From NCBI RefSeq assembly GCF_000218685.1, contig NW_006763300.1:122565-186564 (forward strand): a stretch of 64,000 nt of DNA. Reading direction: 5' to 3'. This document shows, in pieces, positions 46,901 to 59,183 of the stretch. The translations under genes were made by a program, and so were the position numbers. Under the pieces are notes generated by a model, which searched no databases, had not been told where the DNA came from, and saw only the letters and a list, made by a program, of their open reading frames with translations. The stretch comes from Serpula lacrymans var. lacrymans S7.9 (lineage: Eukaryota; Basidiomycota; Agaricomycetes; Boletales; Serpulaceae). The number at the start of each line of letters is the position of its first letter. Position 1 is the stretch's first letter.

Positions 46901-47177
46901 GTTGTTGAATTATATTCCCGTTATGTAGACTACGTTCTTCAGCGTGCATTGGGTGTCGTCGAAGGCGAACAGAGGGAGAGGTTGATGAACCTCGTCCGAC
47001 CTCAGCTTGTTAGCATGCGAAGGTATTCCAGTGCATACAGCAAGCACTTAATATCCAGTAAGTATCTCTGGTCGCGCTTCCTGGAAACCTCTGACAAGAT
47101 TGCAATTCATAGTCGAACGGCTACTGGAGAAATATTCCAAGTCATCCGACTCTGTCCAAGATTACGCTGCTATCTAA
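43989..47177 (+). CDS. Pumilio-family (PUF) RNA-binding protein, Puf3/PUM type
   Basis: Sequence-specific mRNA-binding repressor acting on 3' UTRs. ATG at 43989 ([17 protein letters not shown]), stop 47175-47177, about ten introns. A long Ser/Gln/Tyr-rich N-terminal region, with [20 protein letters not shown] and similar low-complexity stretches, is followed by eight PUF repeats from about 45.83 kb. Their recognition cores are SRFIQ, NYVIQ, CRVVQ, NHVIQ, CRVLQ, NYVVQ, SNVCE and NYVLQ in order. The region closes with the C-terminal cap [20 protein letters not shown]. Introns fall close to repeat borders. The protein ends [12 protein letters not shown]-terminal low complexity is typical of PUF proteins in fungi and may drive RNA-granule entry. 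Confidence 0.92.
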
Positions 47178-47736
47178 AATTGAAAAACTCACTAATATTG
47201 TCGCGCGCCACACCTCCCTTGCATCCAACCTAATAATCGCAATGCTATGTTACACTCGCACACTCAATTTTCCTTCATGCTCATCAATATTAATCTGGCA
47301 ATGAACATTCGTAATTACGCAATTTCATTCACCGTTGGATAATTTTTCTTGTGGCCCTGTCCATAGTATTACATTTTTATGTTTATAGCCTGTTGGCGTT
47401 CTGTGGACTCTTGTCTCCTTCTTTCCGCTGTCACCCCAGTTTTCGGTCGTCCTTCCTTTTAGTTATATGGTCCATACGCATACATATATATACCTGAGAA
47501 TATGGGTTATAATGATCATTGGATTCCTCTCCTGCTAAAAGTGATTTGCCTTGAGGGATAGACGTAACTTGGCTGTGTGAATGTGGTCGGCATGAAAATA
47601 TAGAGACAAAGTGGAACAAACACCGGTATTGGTGCAGCCTTCGTCGGTTCCATAAGCGCAATTGAAACGTCACCTCTTGTAGCTTTTTCTTTAATCCTCC
47701 ACGAGCCCACCTGGCTGTTCAGGACACGTTGAAAAC
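47178..47736 (+). promoter_or_regulatory. PUF 3' flank and SEC16 promoter
   Basis: 559 nt without a gene. AT-rich in 47220-47390. A short (AT) run, CATATATATA, is at about 47483. No other feature seen. Confidence 0.35.
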
Positions 47737-50700
47737 ATGAGTACGGTCGAAGCTGCCGCCTCGCTCTTTGGCTCGGACGACCAAGGACCGGACCCTTTTG
47801 CAGCGATCGGAAATGAGGAAAGAGACACGACCTCTACAGCATACCTTCCAGCTCACGACGATGACCAGCACACATCTTCGTCTTATCCTTACAACATGGG
47901 CCAGGATGCTTCCAATCTCTTCAGCTCAGAAGAGATGCCTTCACATGCCCAAAACTCACAGTACGAACCATGGTCGCCTCCAGCAGTGCAGGACTCCACC
48001 CCGGCCTATTCTCAGGACTTGAACGCTTCGAGTTACGGGCAAGCGCAGGGGTTGTTTGACCAGCATGCTGAGTGGTTGGACACCACATACCCTTCTGTGG
48101 ATTCGCAGCAGCAGCCTGGTAAGTTATCTCGTGTCTTCGTTGCCATGTTCACTCTCGATTCATGTCTCCATGGCGTTCAGGGCAAGAGACCTTCCTTGCT
48201 GATAGCCATGCTGTTCCAGCTGACTATAGCGCACCCTATGTTCCAATAACAAACGACACGTCCTCGACTTATGCACCACCTAGCTCCAACCCATATGCTC
48301 CTCCCACCCAGCCTCAGTCTCTTTATGACCCTCCTAACCCGCCTACGTCGAATTATGTACCTGCCCAAGCCACTGCATCACCGTATTCGCCGCCCGCATA
48401 TGACCCGTACAAAGCACCCTCCAGCCGAGCTCAACGCGCAGTTTCCCAGCCTCAGTCCTCTGTTCCTTACTCTGCAGCTCCGAAATCATATGTGTCCAAT
48501 GTTGTGCCTGCTCAACCGCCACCGGCGCCTTCCACTGCTTCTGCTGCCGCGTATCGCCCGAAGACGTTCAATGCTTATGACCCTCCTCTCCCCCCACCGA
48601 AGCCGTCAAAGCGTGCGGTGAGCGCCCGTGTCCCACGGTCTTTATCTCCGGCCAAAGGACAGCAATCGTACTCCTCATATGATATGCCGACGCAGCCAAC
48701 TCCTCCTCTTCCGGTAGAAGCTCAGAGTAGATATGTGTCGCCATCCTTGCCAAATAATAATTTCCCGCAACATGCTCAGAACTCATATGGAGTGGGAGGA
48801 CATGCAATAGGCCAACTGCCCTCTCGACAACCTCAGGATCCCTCGGTCGCCCATGCCGACCCTTCGTATCTTCCTTCAGGCGCATACTACGGTGAAGGCC
48901 ATAATGGCCATTACGGGGCAGATATGCCGCCCAAGAGTGATTATGCTCAATATCAGCCCTCGTCACCTCCTCCGGCTTCTCACGGTTATAACCCGTCGGA
49001 GCAGACCCATCATATGTCCAATGGCACATCCGATTATGAGCATCCAGCCCACGATTACCCGCAAATATCACAGGAGAAGCAACTTGAAACCAATGAATAC
49101 GTGGCTAATTCTCTTGCGGATGAGATTCCTTGGGGGAATTCGGAGTTGGACTATACTGAGGGTACTCGAGCCCCATCTGACGAGCAACCATCGGCTTTAC
49201 GAGGTTGGGAGGGCGATTTTACTGCGCCTGCGTCTAATGGTGATCCCGCGTATGGTCACGCGTACGCAGACGTGAAAACACAACCCTACGGAAGTATCGA
49301 CTTGACTCCATCTTCGCCTCCTCGTTCTCCTTCGAAAATAGGATCTCCCAATGGCCGTGATACTACCGCCTTCAATGGAAGAGACTCTCCGAAAGCCGAT
49401 TCCACGCATTCGCGGACGGGATCCAACAGTTCGCATGGGTACTCACCCAAGCAACTTCTCGCTCAACGAGCCGTCTCCCCAGAGCGTGCTCCCGTGGAAA
49501 GGAATGGGTCTATGCACTCGAAGAGCGGATCCGGTGATTCGCAGTCTCGCGTGTCTATAAGCAGTGCTTCTCGGCGTGCAATTTCTCCAGAGCGTGGTTC
49601 ACTTGGAAGAACAGGATCTCCATTCATGAATCCGCCTCAGGTCCAACAGAACAGTTTACAGTCGTCAGAGGGTAAAATGCCATCCATTCATTCGTCTGAG
49701 CCTTCCGGCGTTTCCAGAGCATCTTCCCCTCATTCGGTGAGATCACTGAATGGACCGCAGAATGTCAGAGCGTACCCATATATGCCACCAAAACCTGTTG
49801 CCAACCCGTATGACCCTCATTTATATGACCGTACGGATAGAGCGTCATCACCTGGTTCGACATCTCTTCATTCGCGACAGGATTCTCCTAAACCTGACCC
49901 GTATGCTCCGCCGAAGAGCATGATTTCGAAAATCCCGCCTGAGATACGAACTCGTTCCGGCTCAGATGGCTCTACCTTTTCTTCGATATCGGCTACGCTT
50001 GAAGCAACTACTCACCGCAATGACTATGGCAGCCTTCCATCCAGGTATACGCATCCGCCACAAGGACAAGCTGGACCGTATGGGAATACACTGAATCATG
50101 TCCAGGAACACTCTTTAGGACAAGATCTTTATGGGTCTCCACCAACGTATGCCCCATACGTCCCATCACCATCACTTTTGGGTTCTAATGATCCTCTGGG
50201 CCGTACTTCTACTCGCGCTCCGATCATTACTTTTGGGTTCGGAGGGAAGCTAGTTACATGCTTTCATGGTTCTTTCGCTCTCAGCACCGGATTTGATGTC
50301 GCCCTTTCTTCGCGTAGGTCTACAGATGTGCAAATTCGCCTGCTGCATAAAGTCGTTCCAGAGTCGACTTTCGGTTCAACAGTCGTGTACCCTGGTCCCT
50401 TGTTTTCCGACCCTGGCACTCCGACAACCAGTCTTGTGCGTACAGGAGCTTCCACACAGCTCAAAGCGAAAAAGGCATCGGTGGTCAAATATCTAGACGA
50501 ACGAGCTGAAGAGCTTTCGCACGGCTTAGGATACTTTGATGCAGATAGCGTTGATAAGAGGCACGCGGAAGGGAAGCTTGTGCTAGTCCGATTGTTGAAG
50601 GTCATGGTTGAAAACGACGGTACTTTATCTGGCAGGTAAGTTATGCCTTCCTTACACTGGCATATTGAGTATTCTAACGATTGTCGATAGTGCCCAGATT

Positions 50701-53493
50701 GACACAGCTGTGCGAGCAGCTCTACTTCCACGTTTAGCCACTTCGCTCCATAAGACTTCCAATGGATCGGCTGGTCTCGCCCCTTCATCCTTCTCATCCC
50801 CAATTCCTGATATGCACGCCATGGGCATGAGATCTACCATCTCATCGGAAACACCAATTTCAATTTCGACTCTTCTACCTTCAGCTCTTGATAAGATTCA
50901 GGAGTTCTTAATTCGTGGAGAACGGCGTCAAGCTTATCATTTTGCATTAGATGAGAAGCTATGGGCACACGCAATGGTCATTGCCAGCAGTATAGACAAG
51001 GATTCGTGGAAGGAAGTCGTAAGCGAGTTTGTAAAAACGGAGTTGGGTGTGAAAGGCATCAGCGCAGGCAGTCTCTTGGGTACGCGAGCTGAAGACGCCC
51101 CACCAGCGAGCAACGGTAGAGAATGGCTTCGTGTGGCGTACAGTTTGTTCTCGGGGCAAGGACCTGCTGCAGGTGCGTATACTCCTTTTGAACATTCAAT
51201 CATCGTTAATGTAGATTTTTTGGTTTAGTCCATGAGTTTGTACCTACTAATCTACTATCAAGGGCAACGGGCTCATTGCAGGTCCCTGTTACTCCTATGG
51301 CTCATGCCACACCTATGTCTCCGAATTTCTCGTTACCCATTGTGCCAGGGAAAGTTCCACTAGAGTCTTTGTCGAAGTGGCCTGAGACAGCTGCAGTTAT
51401 GGTGTCTAGCCCTATGCCCCCGGATTGGTCGGCGGCCATCACGGCTCTAGGTGACTTCTTGGCTTCTCACCAATGGGTTGAAGCAGCACATGCATGGTAT
51501 GTTATTCACCTATCGTTCGCAAACATATGCTCAGGCCGAAATTATCGCTAGTTACCTCCTTGCGCCTCAAACATCTACGATGGGTGGTGTTGGTAGTCCA
51601 TCGACTCGAGTCGTGCTTCTCGGTTCTCCTGCTCCTCAGACTTCTCCTGCTTTCCATAGGGACTCGGATCCTATTATTTTTTCCGAAATAGTAGAGTTCG
51701 CTATGTCACTGAAGCCGGTCGCAAAGGGTCAAGATGGTTTCCACGGCCTACCACATCTCCAAGCATACAAGCTAATCCGTGCATCAGCTCTCGCAGAGTT
51801 GGGTCATGTACAATTGGCAAGCAGGTTGGTAACACCAGTCGTCCTGTGTCGATTTTGCTCATAAGGTATATAGGTATTGCGAGGCGATCACAGGCTCTCT
51901 TGGTCGCTCATCACCATATATTAATGCGGCCTTCTTGGAGCAGATCAGAGGACTCGCTGATCGTCTAGTGGGAGCTCCTCACGTAGAAAAGCCTGGTTCA
52001 TGGATAGGAGGGAAGATGAGCAAGCCTAGTCTAGATAGCATTGGGAATTGGCTAGAGGGTCGCCTGACCAAATTCATTGCTGGAGAAGGAGATGCTCCTG
52101 CTTCACCTATTGCCGAATCCACCCACACCGAAAAGCAGGCATACTCTGGTCCCTTCTCCCACTACAGTACGATATCGTCTGCTACAACTTCTGCAAGCCC
52201 GTCGCCTCAGCCTTCTATGGTTAACCTCCACGCAATGTCCAACACTCCTCCTCCTCGACGCAGTGGTTCAGCTATGGCTCTTCAATCTTCTGCCCCGGTT
52301 CCTGTGCAAATTGACCGAGCATCATCGGCAATGGAATATTACAGACCGACTCGTAACATATCCCCGGCTCCTCGTTCGGTGCCCCCTAATGTGACAAGTA
52401 TGCCTTACGGTCAAACACCATACGGTCAAACATCTTACGGTCAAGGCCTGAACGGGCACGCGCCTGCCAATGGCTACGTTTCCAGTTACTCGGCTGACTC
52501 TGCTACCCGCAAGTCATCTTTGGAGGTTACGGAAGAGGAAGGAGATGATGGTCGAGGGTCGGGTTGGTGGGCTTCTTCTCAAGTTGCCGACTCTAGTGCC
52601 CCTACCCCTACTGCTGGCACTTTCCATCAAGTGGCAGACCTTCCTGCCTCGACTGATGGTTTCATTTCCTTAATGGACGACCATAGCCTTGCGGTGGCAC
52701 CTAGTTCAGCAGATTATCGACAAACAAACCACTTTGCTGATGAGGACGACGACGATCTAGGATTAGGGAACAGTTCTAGTAAGCGTGAAACTCGCCAAAA
52801 CTCTGCGATTGAAAACGGTACTGGCAATTCAGGCCATAACGAGAAGGACGCCAGTCCCTCGACGCAGGTTGCGGAAAAGTCTGGTGAGTAGTATGAAAGT
52901 ATTCTATAAGACCCTTATAACTCACATCGTAAAATAGATGCAAGGCCACCTGCTGCTCCGCCAGCAGCAGCCTCAGGCTCGTGGCTAAGTCGCTTCTGGA
53001 AACGATCTGATGCTTCACCAGCACCGGTAAAGGCCAGTCTTGGCGAGGAGACAAGTTTCTACTATGACAAGGATCTCAAACGATGGGTCAACAAGAAGGT
53101 ATTGTCGCTTCTGGCTAGTTAGGTGTTAACCGTTACTGATTTTTTGGTGTATAGGCTGGAGCTGAGGCCGAGAAGCCAACAGCACCTCTCCCACCTCCTT
53201 CTAGAGCTCGTACTACCTCACCTGCGATAACGAGTGAAAACCTGCCGTCCGGTATTGGACCAGCTCGTTCTATGTCTGCTGGTGTTGAGTTAAACGCTCC
53301 GCCTTCTAACAAACCGCCCATGAGGGTGCGCTCCGGCCTTGTTCCTACGGACATTGCGTCAATGCCAAACACACCAGCAGCTTCGGCTGCGATGGCTCCA
53401 CCACCTCCTGGACGACCGCGGTCACAAGCTACCAAACGCCCTGTCCGTAATCGCTATGTAGATGTATTTCAGCAGCCAGAGAATGGTGCATAG
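47737..53493 (+). CDS. SEC16: COPII scaffold Sec16
   Basis: Large peripheral ER protein that organises ER exit sites and binds COPII coat proteins. Exon 1 is 47737-48118, exon 2 is 48181-50635, and about five more exons run to the stop at 53493. The N-terminal ~850 residues are Pro/Ser/Tyr-rich and disordered, with repeated PYAPP, PYDP and SPER elements. The central conserved domain begins at APIITFGFGGKLVTCFHGS (about 50.22 kb), then SVVKYLDERAEELSHG and EGKLVLVRLLKVMVENDGTL; the Sec13-binding (ACE1-like) part includes IQEFLIRGERRQAYHFALDE, KLWAHAMVIASSIDKDSWKE and the later WVEAAHAW. The C-terminus has GSWLSRFWKRSD and LGEETSFYYDKDLKRWVNKK, a conserved Sec16 motif, and ends RNRYVDVFQQPENGA. 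Confidence 0.93.
52406..52444 (+). repeat. 15-nt tandem repeat in SEC16 (YGQTP units)
   Basis: TACGGTCAAACACCA and TACGGTCAAACATCT follow each other, then TACGGTCAAGG; they encode YGQTP-YGQTS-YGQG. Short in-frame coding repeat in a disordered segment. Confidence 0.85.
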
Positions 53494-53728
53494 ACCTTAG
53501 AACAGTTATCAATATATTTTGACCTGACTTTCACGCAGACTAGTACTCGTTTCGTTAACTTTCAAGTTTGTAATTTGCTCTTTTGTATTGCGCCACTAGA
53601 AGTGGACTCAAGCATGAAGCAGTATAGTATAATCTATCCATTTTGATAACGTCTCAAACTATGTTCTTTTTTGAGCATCCTAGAATAATAATTTGAATGG
53701 ATAACCTGTAAGAGATAAGGTTCAGCGA
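53494..53728. terminator. Convergent 3' region, SEC16 / OST3
   Basis: 235 nt between convergent stops, AT-rich, no other feature seen. Confidence 0.35.
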
Positions 53729-54888
53729 TTAGTTTTTCCTACCGACAGTCGTGTCTTTACCTCTGTTTTTCACCCTGAACAGGGATACTAAAATTGAGAA
53801 CATGATGAGGTTAACCGCCGTCCACAGATAAATTTGCATTCGTTGGCGAGGAGGTGACATTTGGTAGGGGGTGACAATGGTTAACATCAAGACTGCAGCT
53901 CCGGCAACGCCGTCTACGCATCAGGTTAGCACCGGAGTGAAGCTGTGAGATGAAACAGAACATACAAATCATGGCTACCACCTGGACTTCTTGTCCGAAC
54001 TGGTTAGAATATCCCTGAGCAATCCATTCTCCATTCGGACCTGCGTATGGGGATCCTCTGATGCGAGTAAACATGTAACCAGACGTCATGACGAGAGAGA
54101 TTACGATTGTGCCAGCAGCCCAGACCCATCGACTTTTAAGGGCAGGGGATATGAAACGGAATAAAAGCGTGATGATGGGAATGAGTGCTGCCACAGAGCC
54201 CCAGCGAGCCCAGTCAATGGGAACTTTGTATGGAATCGGGACAGGCGTGTGGTTGGATAATTGGTTTGCGAGAGGTTCAGCCCCAAAGCCGCTGAGAAAC
54301 CAAGGTGAGAGCGCGAATGGGAACAGATTGAAGGATCATACTGTGAAAAGTCATATTTGTAAGGTATAGTCCTTCCAGTGGAACGAGGACCTTCGGTTGC
54401 GGGATAAACTTGGACTACGGGTGCCGAAGCTAAGCTGAGCTGAACAGCCAAAGAATGACGCTGAGTAAAAGAACGAAGGTAAACTGTCACCAAGTACCTT
54501 TTGAAAGACGACGGAGGCGTCATCAAAGTCAAGTGTACCAAAGAAGTGGTTGTCGCGCTCTGCTTTAGGCACGGTTGTCCAAGCTTTGGCAACTTCAACC
54601 CAGGACGGGTCGAACTCCCTATGTATATTGTGATAAGACTTGCGCGGAATTTATGTATATGGCGACTTACTTGCAAGGCGTACACTTCATCCTCTTGTTC
54701 ATTGCAGTGAAGTGTATTGCCGCAGTCCAGTTGCGTTGGGGTGTGGTTAACAAGTCGAACGAATGCTCGTCGAGCCTGATGACACCATTTCCTGCAGCTG
54801 CGAGGTCCACCAGCTGTTCTTGTGGTGATTTCTTGGCTGCAACCAAGCAAATTGGCAGATATAAAAGAGCGAGGATGGGCCAAAACAT
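53729..54888 (-). CDS. OST3: Oligosaccharyltransferase subunit Ost3/Ost6
   Basis: Subunit of the ER oligosaccharyltransferase; its lumenal thioredoxin domain forms transient disulfides with client proteins to improve N-glycosylation. Exons 54671-54888, 54498-54618, 54342-54439, 53966-54291 and 53729-53913 give 315 aa. Signal peptide MFWPILALLYLPICLVAA, then the redox site MKCTPCKEFDPSWVEVAK with the CxxC motif intact (the CxxC Lys codon is split by intron 1), LDFDDASVVFQKLSLASAPV, and four membrane helices beginning at GSVAALIPIITLLFRFISP. It ends FRVKNRGKDTTVGRKN; a basic cytosolic tail is usual. I start at the internal ATG (54888), not at the earlier TTG. Only 157 nt separate it from divergent PIK1. 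Confidence 0.94.
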
Positions 54889-55045
54889 GATTGGATTCAA
54901 GTAAGGAAACGTCGACGTGTAAGAGCAAGGTTACCTATACGCGTTCTCGATTTGGCAGTATGCGTGGGAGAGTGCCGGCCACGTCCCAACACCCGCCTCT
55001 TTTCTCGAGCTCATCATTCCATACGGCGACCGACGCCCATTGGCA
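54889..55045. promoter_or_regulatory. Compact bidirectional promoter OST3 / PIK1
   Basis: 157 nt between divergent ATGs. C/T-rich toward PIK1. No exact known motif recognised. Confidence 0.4.
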
Positions 55046-58000
55046 ATGTCTCATGCCCTCCTTCTCCGCCTCTTTCTTTCTCCTTCTTTCTTTTCCGTCC
55101 ATGTCGCTCTGCATTATCTTATGATATATGCAGATAACATTGGAATCACGTATTATCTCACTCGCAGGCTAAGAGAGCTCGACACCCATGAGTTACGCGA
55201 AGTATGGGGTTTCATATGGTGAACATGTTCGTCATGACGGAGTCCTCAATTTTGACAACACAATTACCAGCCATCTCCTTGTCACAAGACCGTCCAAGTC
55301 GCGAGCACTGGAATGTTTCGTTGTAGAAGTTGCACAGCGATCCACCCACATAGCAATGATTGTGCGTACACGTGAAGTATCGACTGTTCAGAATGGTGAC
55401 ATTGCATAAACAACACAGACACTTTGGTTCATGCAAGCATCTCTTCAGGATCTTGCTGTTTCTGGTCATAATACCCAGTCTTTTCTTTTGTGCCAGCGGA
55501 CATTGCACAAATGTCATGAAATCATCTTTGGAGACCTTCCTCCTGCTGTGTCAGGCCCCTACTCTACGATGAGCATGCCTTTTCGGTCACGGTTTGCTCG
55601 AAGGAAAGTGAAGCCAAACGTAGAACCTGCATTCATCGGTTTGGCTGTTATACTGGCGGGGGCTCCAGGAATGCCTCGTCTCACGGAGGTTATGGGAGAA
55701 GTAGCTTTAGAACAAGGTCGTTTCGACGGAGAGGGACAGGATCTGAGGAGCGTTGCTGCACCAGACGATACTACGCGAGGCGTCACACCCACGATCCAGG
55801 ACCCTTCCCCTGAGGACGATGATAACGAGTCTGACGAGAGGAGTGAAGATTCAGATGAGCCATTTGCAAATAATTCATCGGCCCCTCCACATTCAAGCGA
55901 AGCACGATCAAAGGTTTCTCGAAGAGGAGTCTCCCCGACGCCTCGTCGGCGCACCATTGGCGCAGCTCAAACAAGTCCTGCTCTTGTTCATCTGCGAAAT
56001 CTACATAAATCAAGATTATCAGATGACCCTTTGGATCAGCTCGATCCATCTCCTCCTGCTCGTGCTACTACACCCTACCAATCATCTCCTTCCATCTCAC
56101 CGTCACAACATCCCCCTCGCCCAAGTCCACTAAATCCTGACACGCTCTTGCAAAAGTATGACCTACAATCACAGGTACATCTTTTGCGAGGCCAGTATTG
56201 TCGTTCTGAGGTGCGTGGTCTTATTCTCAATATCTTTCGGTGTATCAAAGGATCTTCAGGTTCAATTTCTTTTGACGCTGGAGAGCATTTCTAATCGCTT
56301 GTTGGTCGTCCCAAAGCCTGCTCGTGTCAGTGCTTTAAGGGCTGAACTTACGGGCTTGAATCATAAGCTACCTGCAGAGGTAATATAAATATTAGCATTG
56401 CATGAGAATTTGTTTCTCATTCCGTGACAGGTATGCATGCCTATGTGGTGTTCTTCATCGGATTCCCAACTGCCATCCAATTCTGGCTCGCAACCGCATC
56501 ACAAGATTGTCCGGATACCCCCTGGGGAGAGTGTCGTGCTAAATTCTGCTGAACGGGCTCCTTATCTGCTTTATATCGAAATACTTCACAATGATTTGGA
56601 TTTTGACCCAGGTAAGAGAGGAAACAAAGAAATATTGAAAAGGATCGTCACGAAGGAACAGGAGCGCAAAGGTGCCTCTCGCGATCTCATTGCTTTCAAT
56701 ACCCCTCCAGTTCTTCGGCGTCAAAAGACACTTCCAGAACCCCTCGAAGATCCAGAAACGGTAGGAAAGGAGCTCGTAGAATCTCCAGATTTCATGTCAG
56801 ACTCGATTATGTCAAGCAGCACAACTTCCTTGACTGGTGAAGATGAAGAGATGGACTTGGTGGAGCAGCTGTACGGTGCAGGCCGATCTCTCCGAGGTCG
56901 CATCGATTTATCTGAATCTATCGTGTTACCCCCTGCGCCCAAGAACAAGGAACTAGAGATGGCGACTTGGTCACGAACGTCTTCGATGCCTTCTTCCCCT
57001 ATTGTTGAACAAGGATCATCTGCCTCTCAACTGACTCCAATGATCCCTTCCTCTTTTACGGGACGAGCAACACCGTCAGCCCTTCGATCCAGCATGTCAG
57101 AATCGTATTTCAACAGTAACGGTCGTATGCTCTCTCTCGATGATTACTCTGAGCGAATGCGTACGGCCGCAATAATGCTTGCTCAATTAAATGCCAATCT
57201 TGTCAGAGAGCCGATCACATCTTTACCTACGCCACCCAACTCTGTAGACCCGCAAACTTCGACCCCCTCGTTGTCAGGACCGTTGAGCTGGATATCTGGT
57301 TCTGGCTGGCTAAGTAATTCGAGTGATCAACAAAACGATGGGCCTTTGCATCCTTCTTTAGGGGGTAGAACTCAAGATCCTGCACCTGCCACCCGGATGC
57401 GAGTTCAGCACTCAGAAGCTGCCGCAATTAGAGATCGAATCATGACAGAAATGATATCTTTAGAAGAAGAGAGGATGCAACGGATGCGAGAAAATCGAGA
57501 AAGTGAAGGTATGATGAGCATTAGCGGTGCCAGTGATGGCTTCAGGACTGCGGAAGATGAGAATATTATCAAGCGAGAACTTAACAAAGCCGACCCTTCT
57601 GCCATTGTTTTTAGCGAATCCTGGGCTGCCAAAAAGGTGAGTTCGGACTGCGATTAGCTGGTGCCATCATTCACACATTTTTCGCAGAGTCGGATACGGC
57701 ACGGTTCACCATATGGTCACCTTGGTAATGCTCTGCTTGGATTGAGTTAATGTTGAAAGCTCACCTTTCGACTAGCTAACTGGGATTGCGTATCTGTCAT
57801 TGTAAAAACTGGTGGTGATTTGCGTCAAGAGCAGCTCGCTGTTCAACTTATCAAAGAATTTGAGCGGATATGGCAAGAAGAAAACTGCCAATGCTGGGTA
57901 AGATAGTATGTCTTTAAATGCCTTGTTATATTGTGAAGCGTATTGAACCAATTTCGCAGCTTCCGCATCCTGATTACTGGGGCATCTTCCGGTCTTGTCG

Positions 58001-58928
58001 AGACTATAACGGATGCTGTGTCAATCCATTCAATCAAGAAGGCCGAGTATGCACGGCGATTAGCGGAAGGCCGACTGGGGCATGTTACACTGCTTGATCA
58101 TTTTAGATCGGTATGGCCTTTGATATGTCTTTCTTGTACATCTAGTGACATTTTTCACAGACATACGGCGATCCAACGTCGGCAAAATTCACTCGTGCGC
58201 AGCGTAACTTTGCGAAATCCTTGGCAGGTAAGTCGTTTGTGGTTCATGTTGAAGGCTTTCCGATACGACCTTCATTCAGGATACTCGATTGTGACGTACT
58301 TGCTACAAATCAAGGACCGACATAATGGCAACATTCTGCTAGACCGGGAAGGCCACCTCATTCATATTGATTTTGGTTTCATGCTATCTAACTCTCCGGG
58401 TAATATTGGATTTGAGGCAGCGCCGTTCAAGCTACCACCAGAATATTTGGAGGTCCTAGGTGGTATCGAGAGCGAACCTTTCTTGGAATTCAAGCGACTG
58501 TTCCGAGAAGGATTCGAAGGTGCTAGGAAACATTGTGATAGGATTATCAGTGAGTAGACTATACTAATCACACTCGAGTCGAATCACGCTTACGCATTCC
58601 ATAGCCCTGGTTGAGCTGATGCAAAAAGGTATGCGTGAGCTTTTTCCTAGCTGAAGAGATGGTCGTTGACTCGTCCTCTTCTAAGATTCGACCCTGCCTT
58701 GCTTCGCTGCTTTTGGCCAGCTGACGGCTGCTCAGCTTCGAGAACGATTTCAGCCAGCTCTCACACATTCATTGGTGGGAGAATATATTGATCGTCTCAT
58801 TGAAACTTCACTGGGATCCAATTGGACACGACTTTACGACTCTGTAGGCGCTCTTCTCTTTCCCTCTTAAATATCATATCTCATATTTCGTCCCCCAGTA
58901 TCAATATTATTCACAGTCCATTCTATGA
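55046..58928 (+). CDS. PIK1: Phosphatidylinositol 4-kinase Pik1 (type III beta)
   Basis: Makes PI4P at the Golgi (and in the nucleus in yeast), needed for post-Golgi secretion. ATG at 55046; stop 58926-58928; roughly a dozen introns. The N-terminal helical (LKU) region starts MSHALLLRLFLSPSFFSVHV and LRELDTHELREVWGFICHLL, then RALECFVVEVAQRSTHIAM. The frequenin/Ncs1-binding helix region and a long Ser/Pro-rich linker lie at 55.8-57.6 kb (VRIPPGESVVLNSAERAPYL within it). The kinase domain is at the C-terminus: VIVKTGGDLRQEQLAVQLIK, catalytic loop QIKDRHNGNILLD, HIDFGFMLSNSPGNIGFE and FKRLFREGFEGARKH. Ends TRLYDSYQYYSQSIL after a last intron. Catalytic Asp and DFG are intact. Confidence 0.93.
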
Positions 58929-59183
58929 GTCACGACTAGTCACGAGCGAGCAGATGTATTTTTTAGACTGGGTGACAGGCATTGACATACATATTCTCTG
59001 GTAGAACACATCGCCAAATCAATTGAATGCGCTGGTTGTTACGCCTTGCATTGTGGATGAAAATGGGTATACAGGGACAATGGACTGCATTTATATCTTA
59101 ATTGATTTTCCAAGACGTGTCAAGAACTACTCTACTATATATGTATCACTCCTTCCCCCTATACTTACCTCATCTTTCACCCA
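58929..59183. terminator. Convergent 3' region, PIK1 / GT15-A
   Basis: 255 nt between convergent stops; AT-rich; no other feature seen. Confidence 0.35.

Noticed and set aside
54889..54900. Upstream extension of OST3 to MNPIMFWP
   Set aside because: The first codon is TTG; the ATG at 54888 gives a clean signal peptide.
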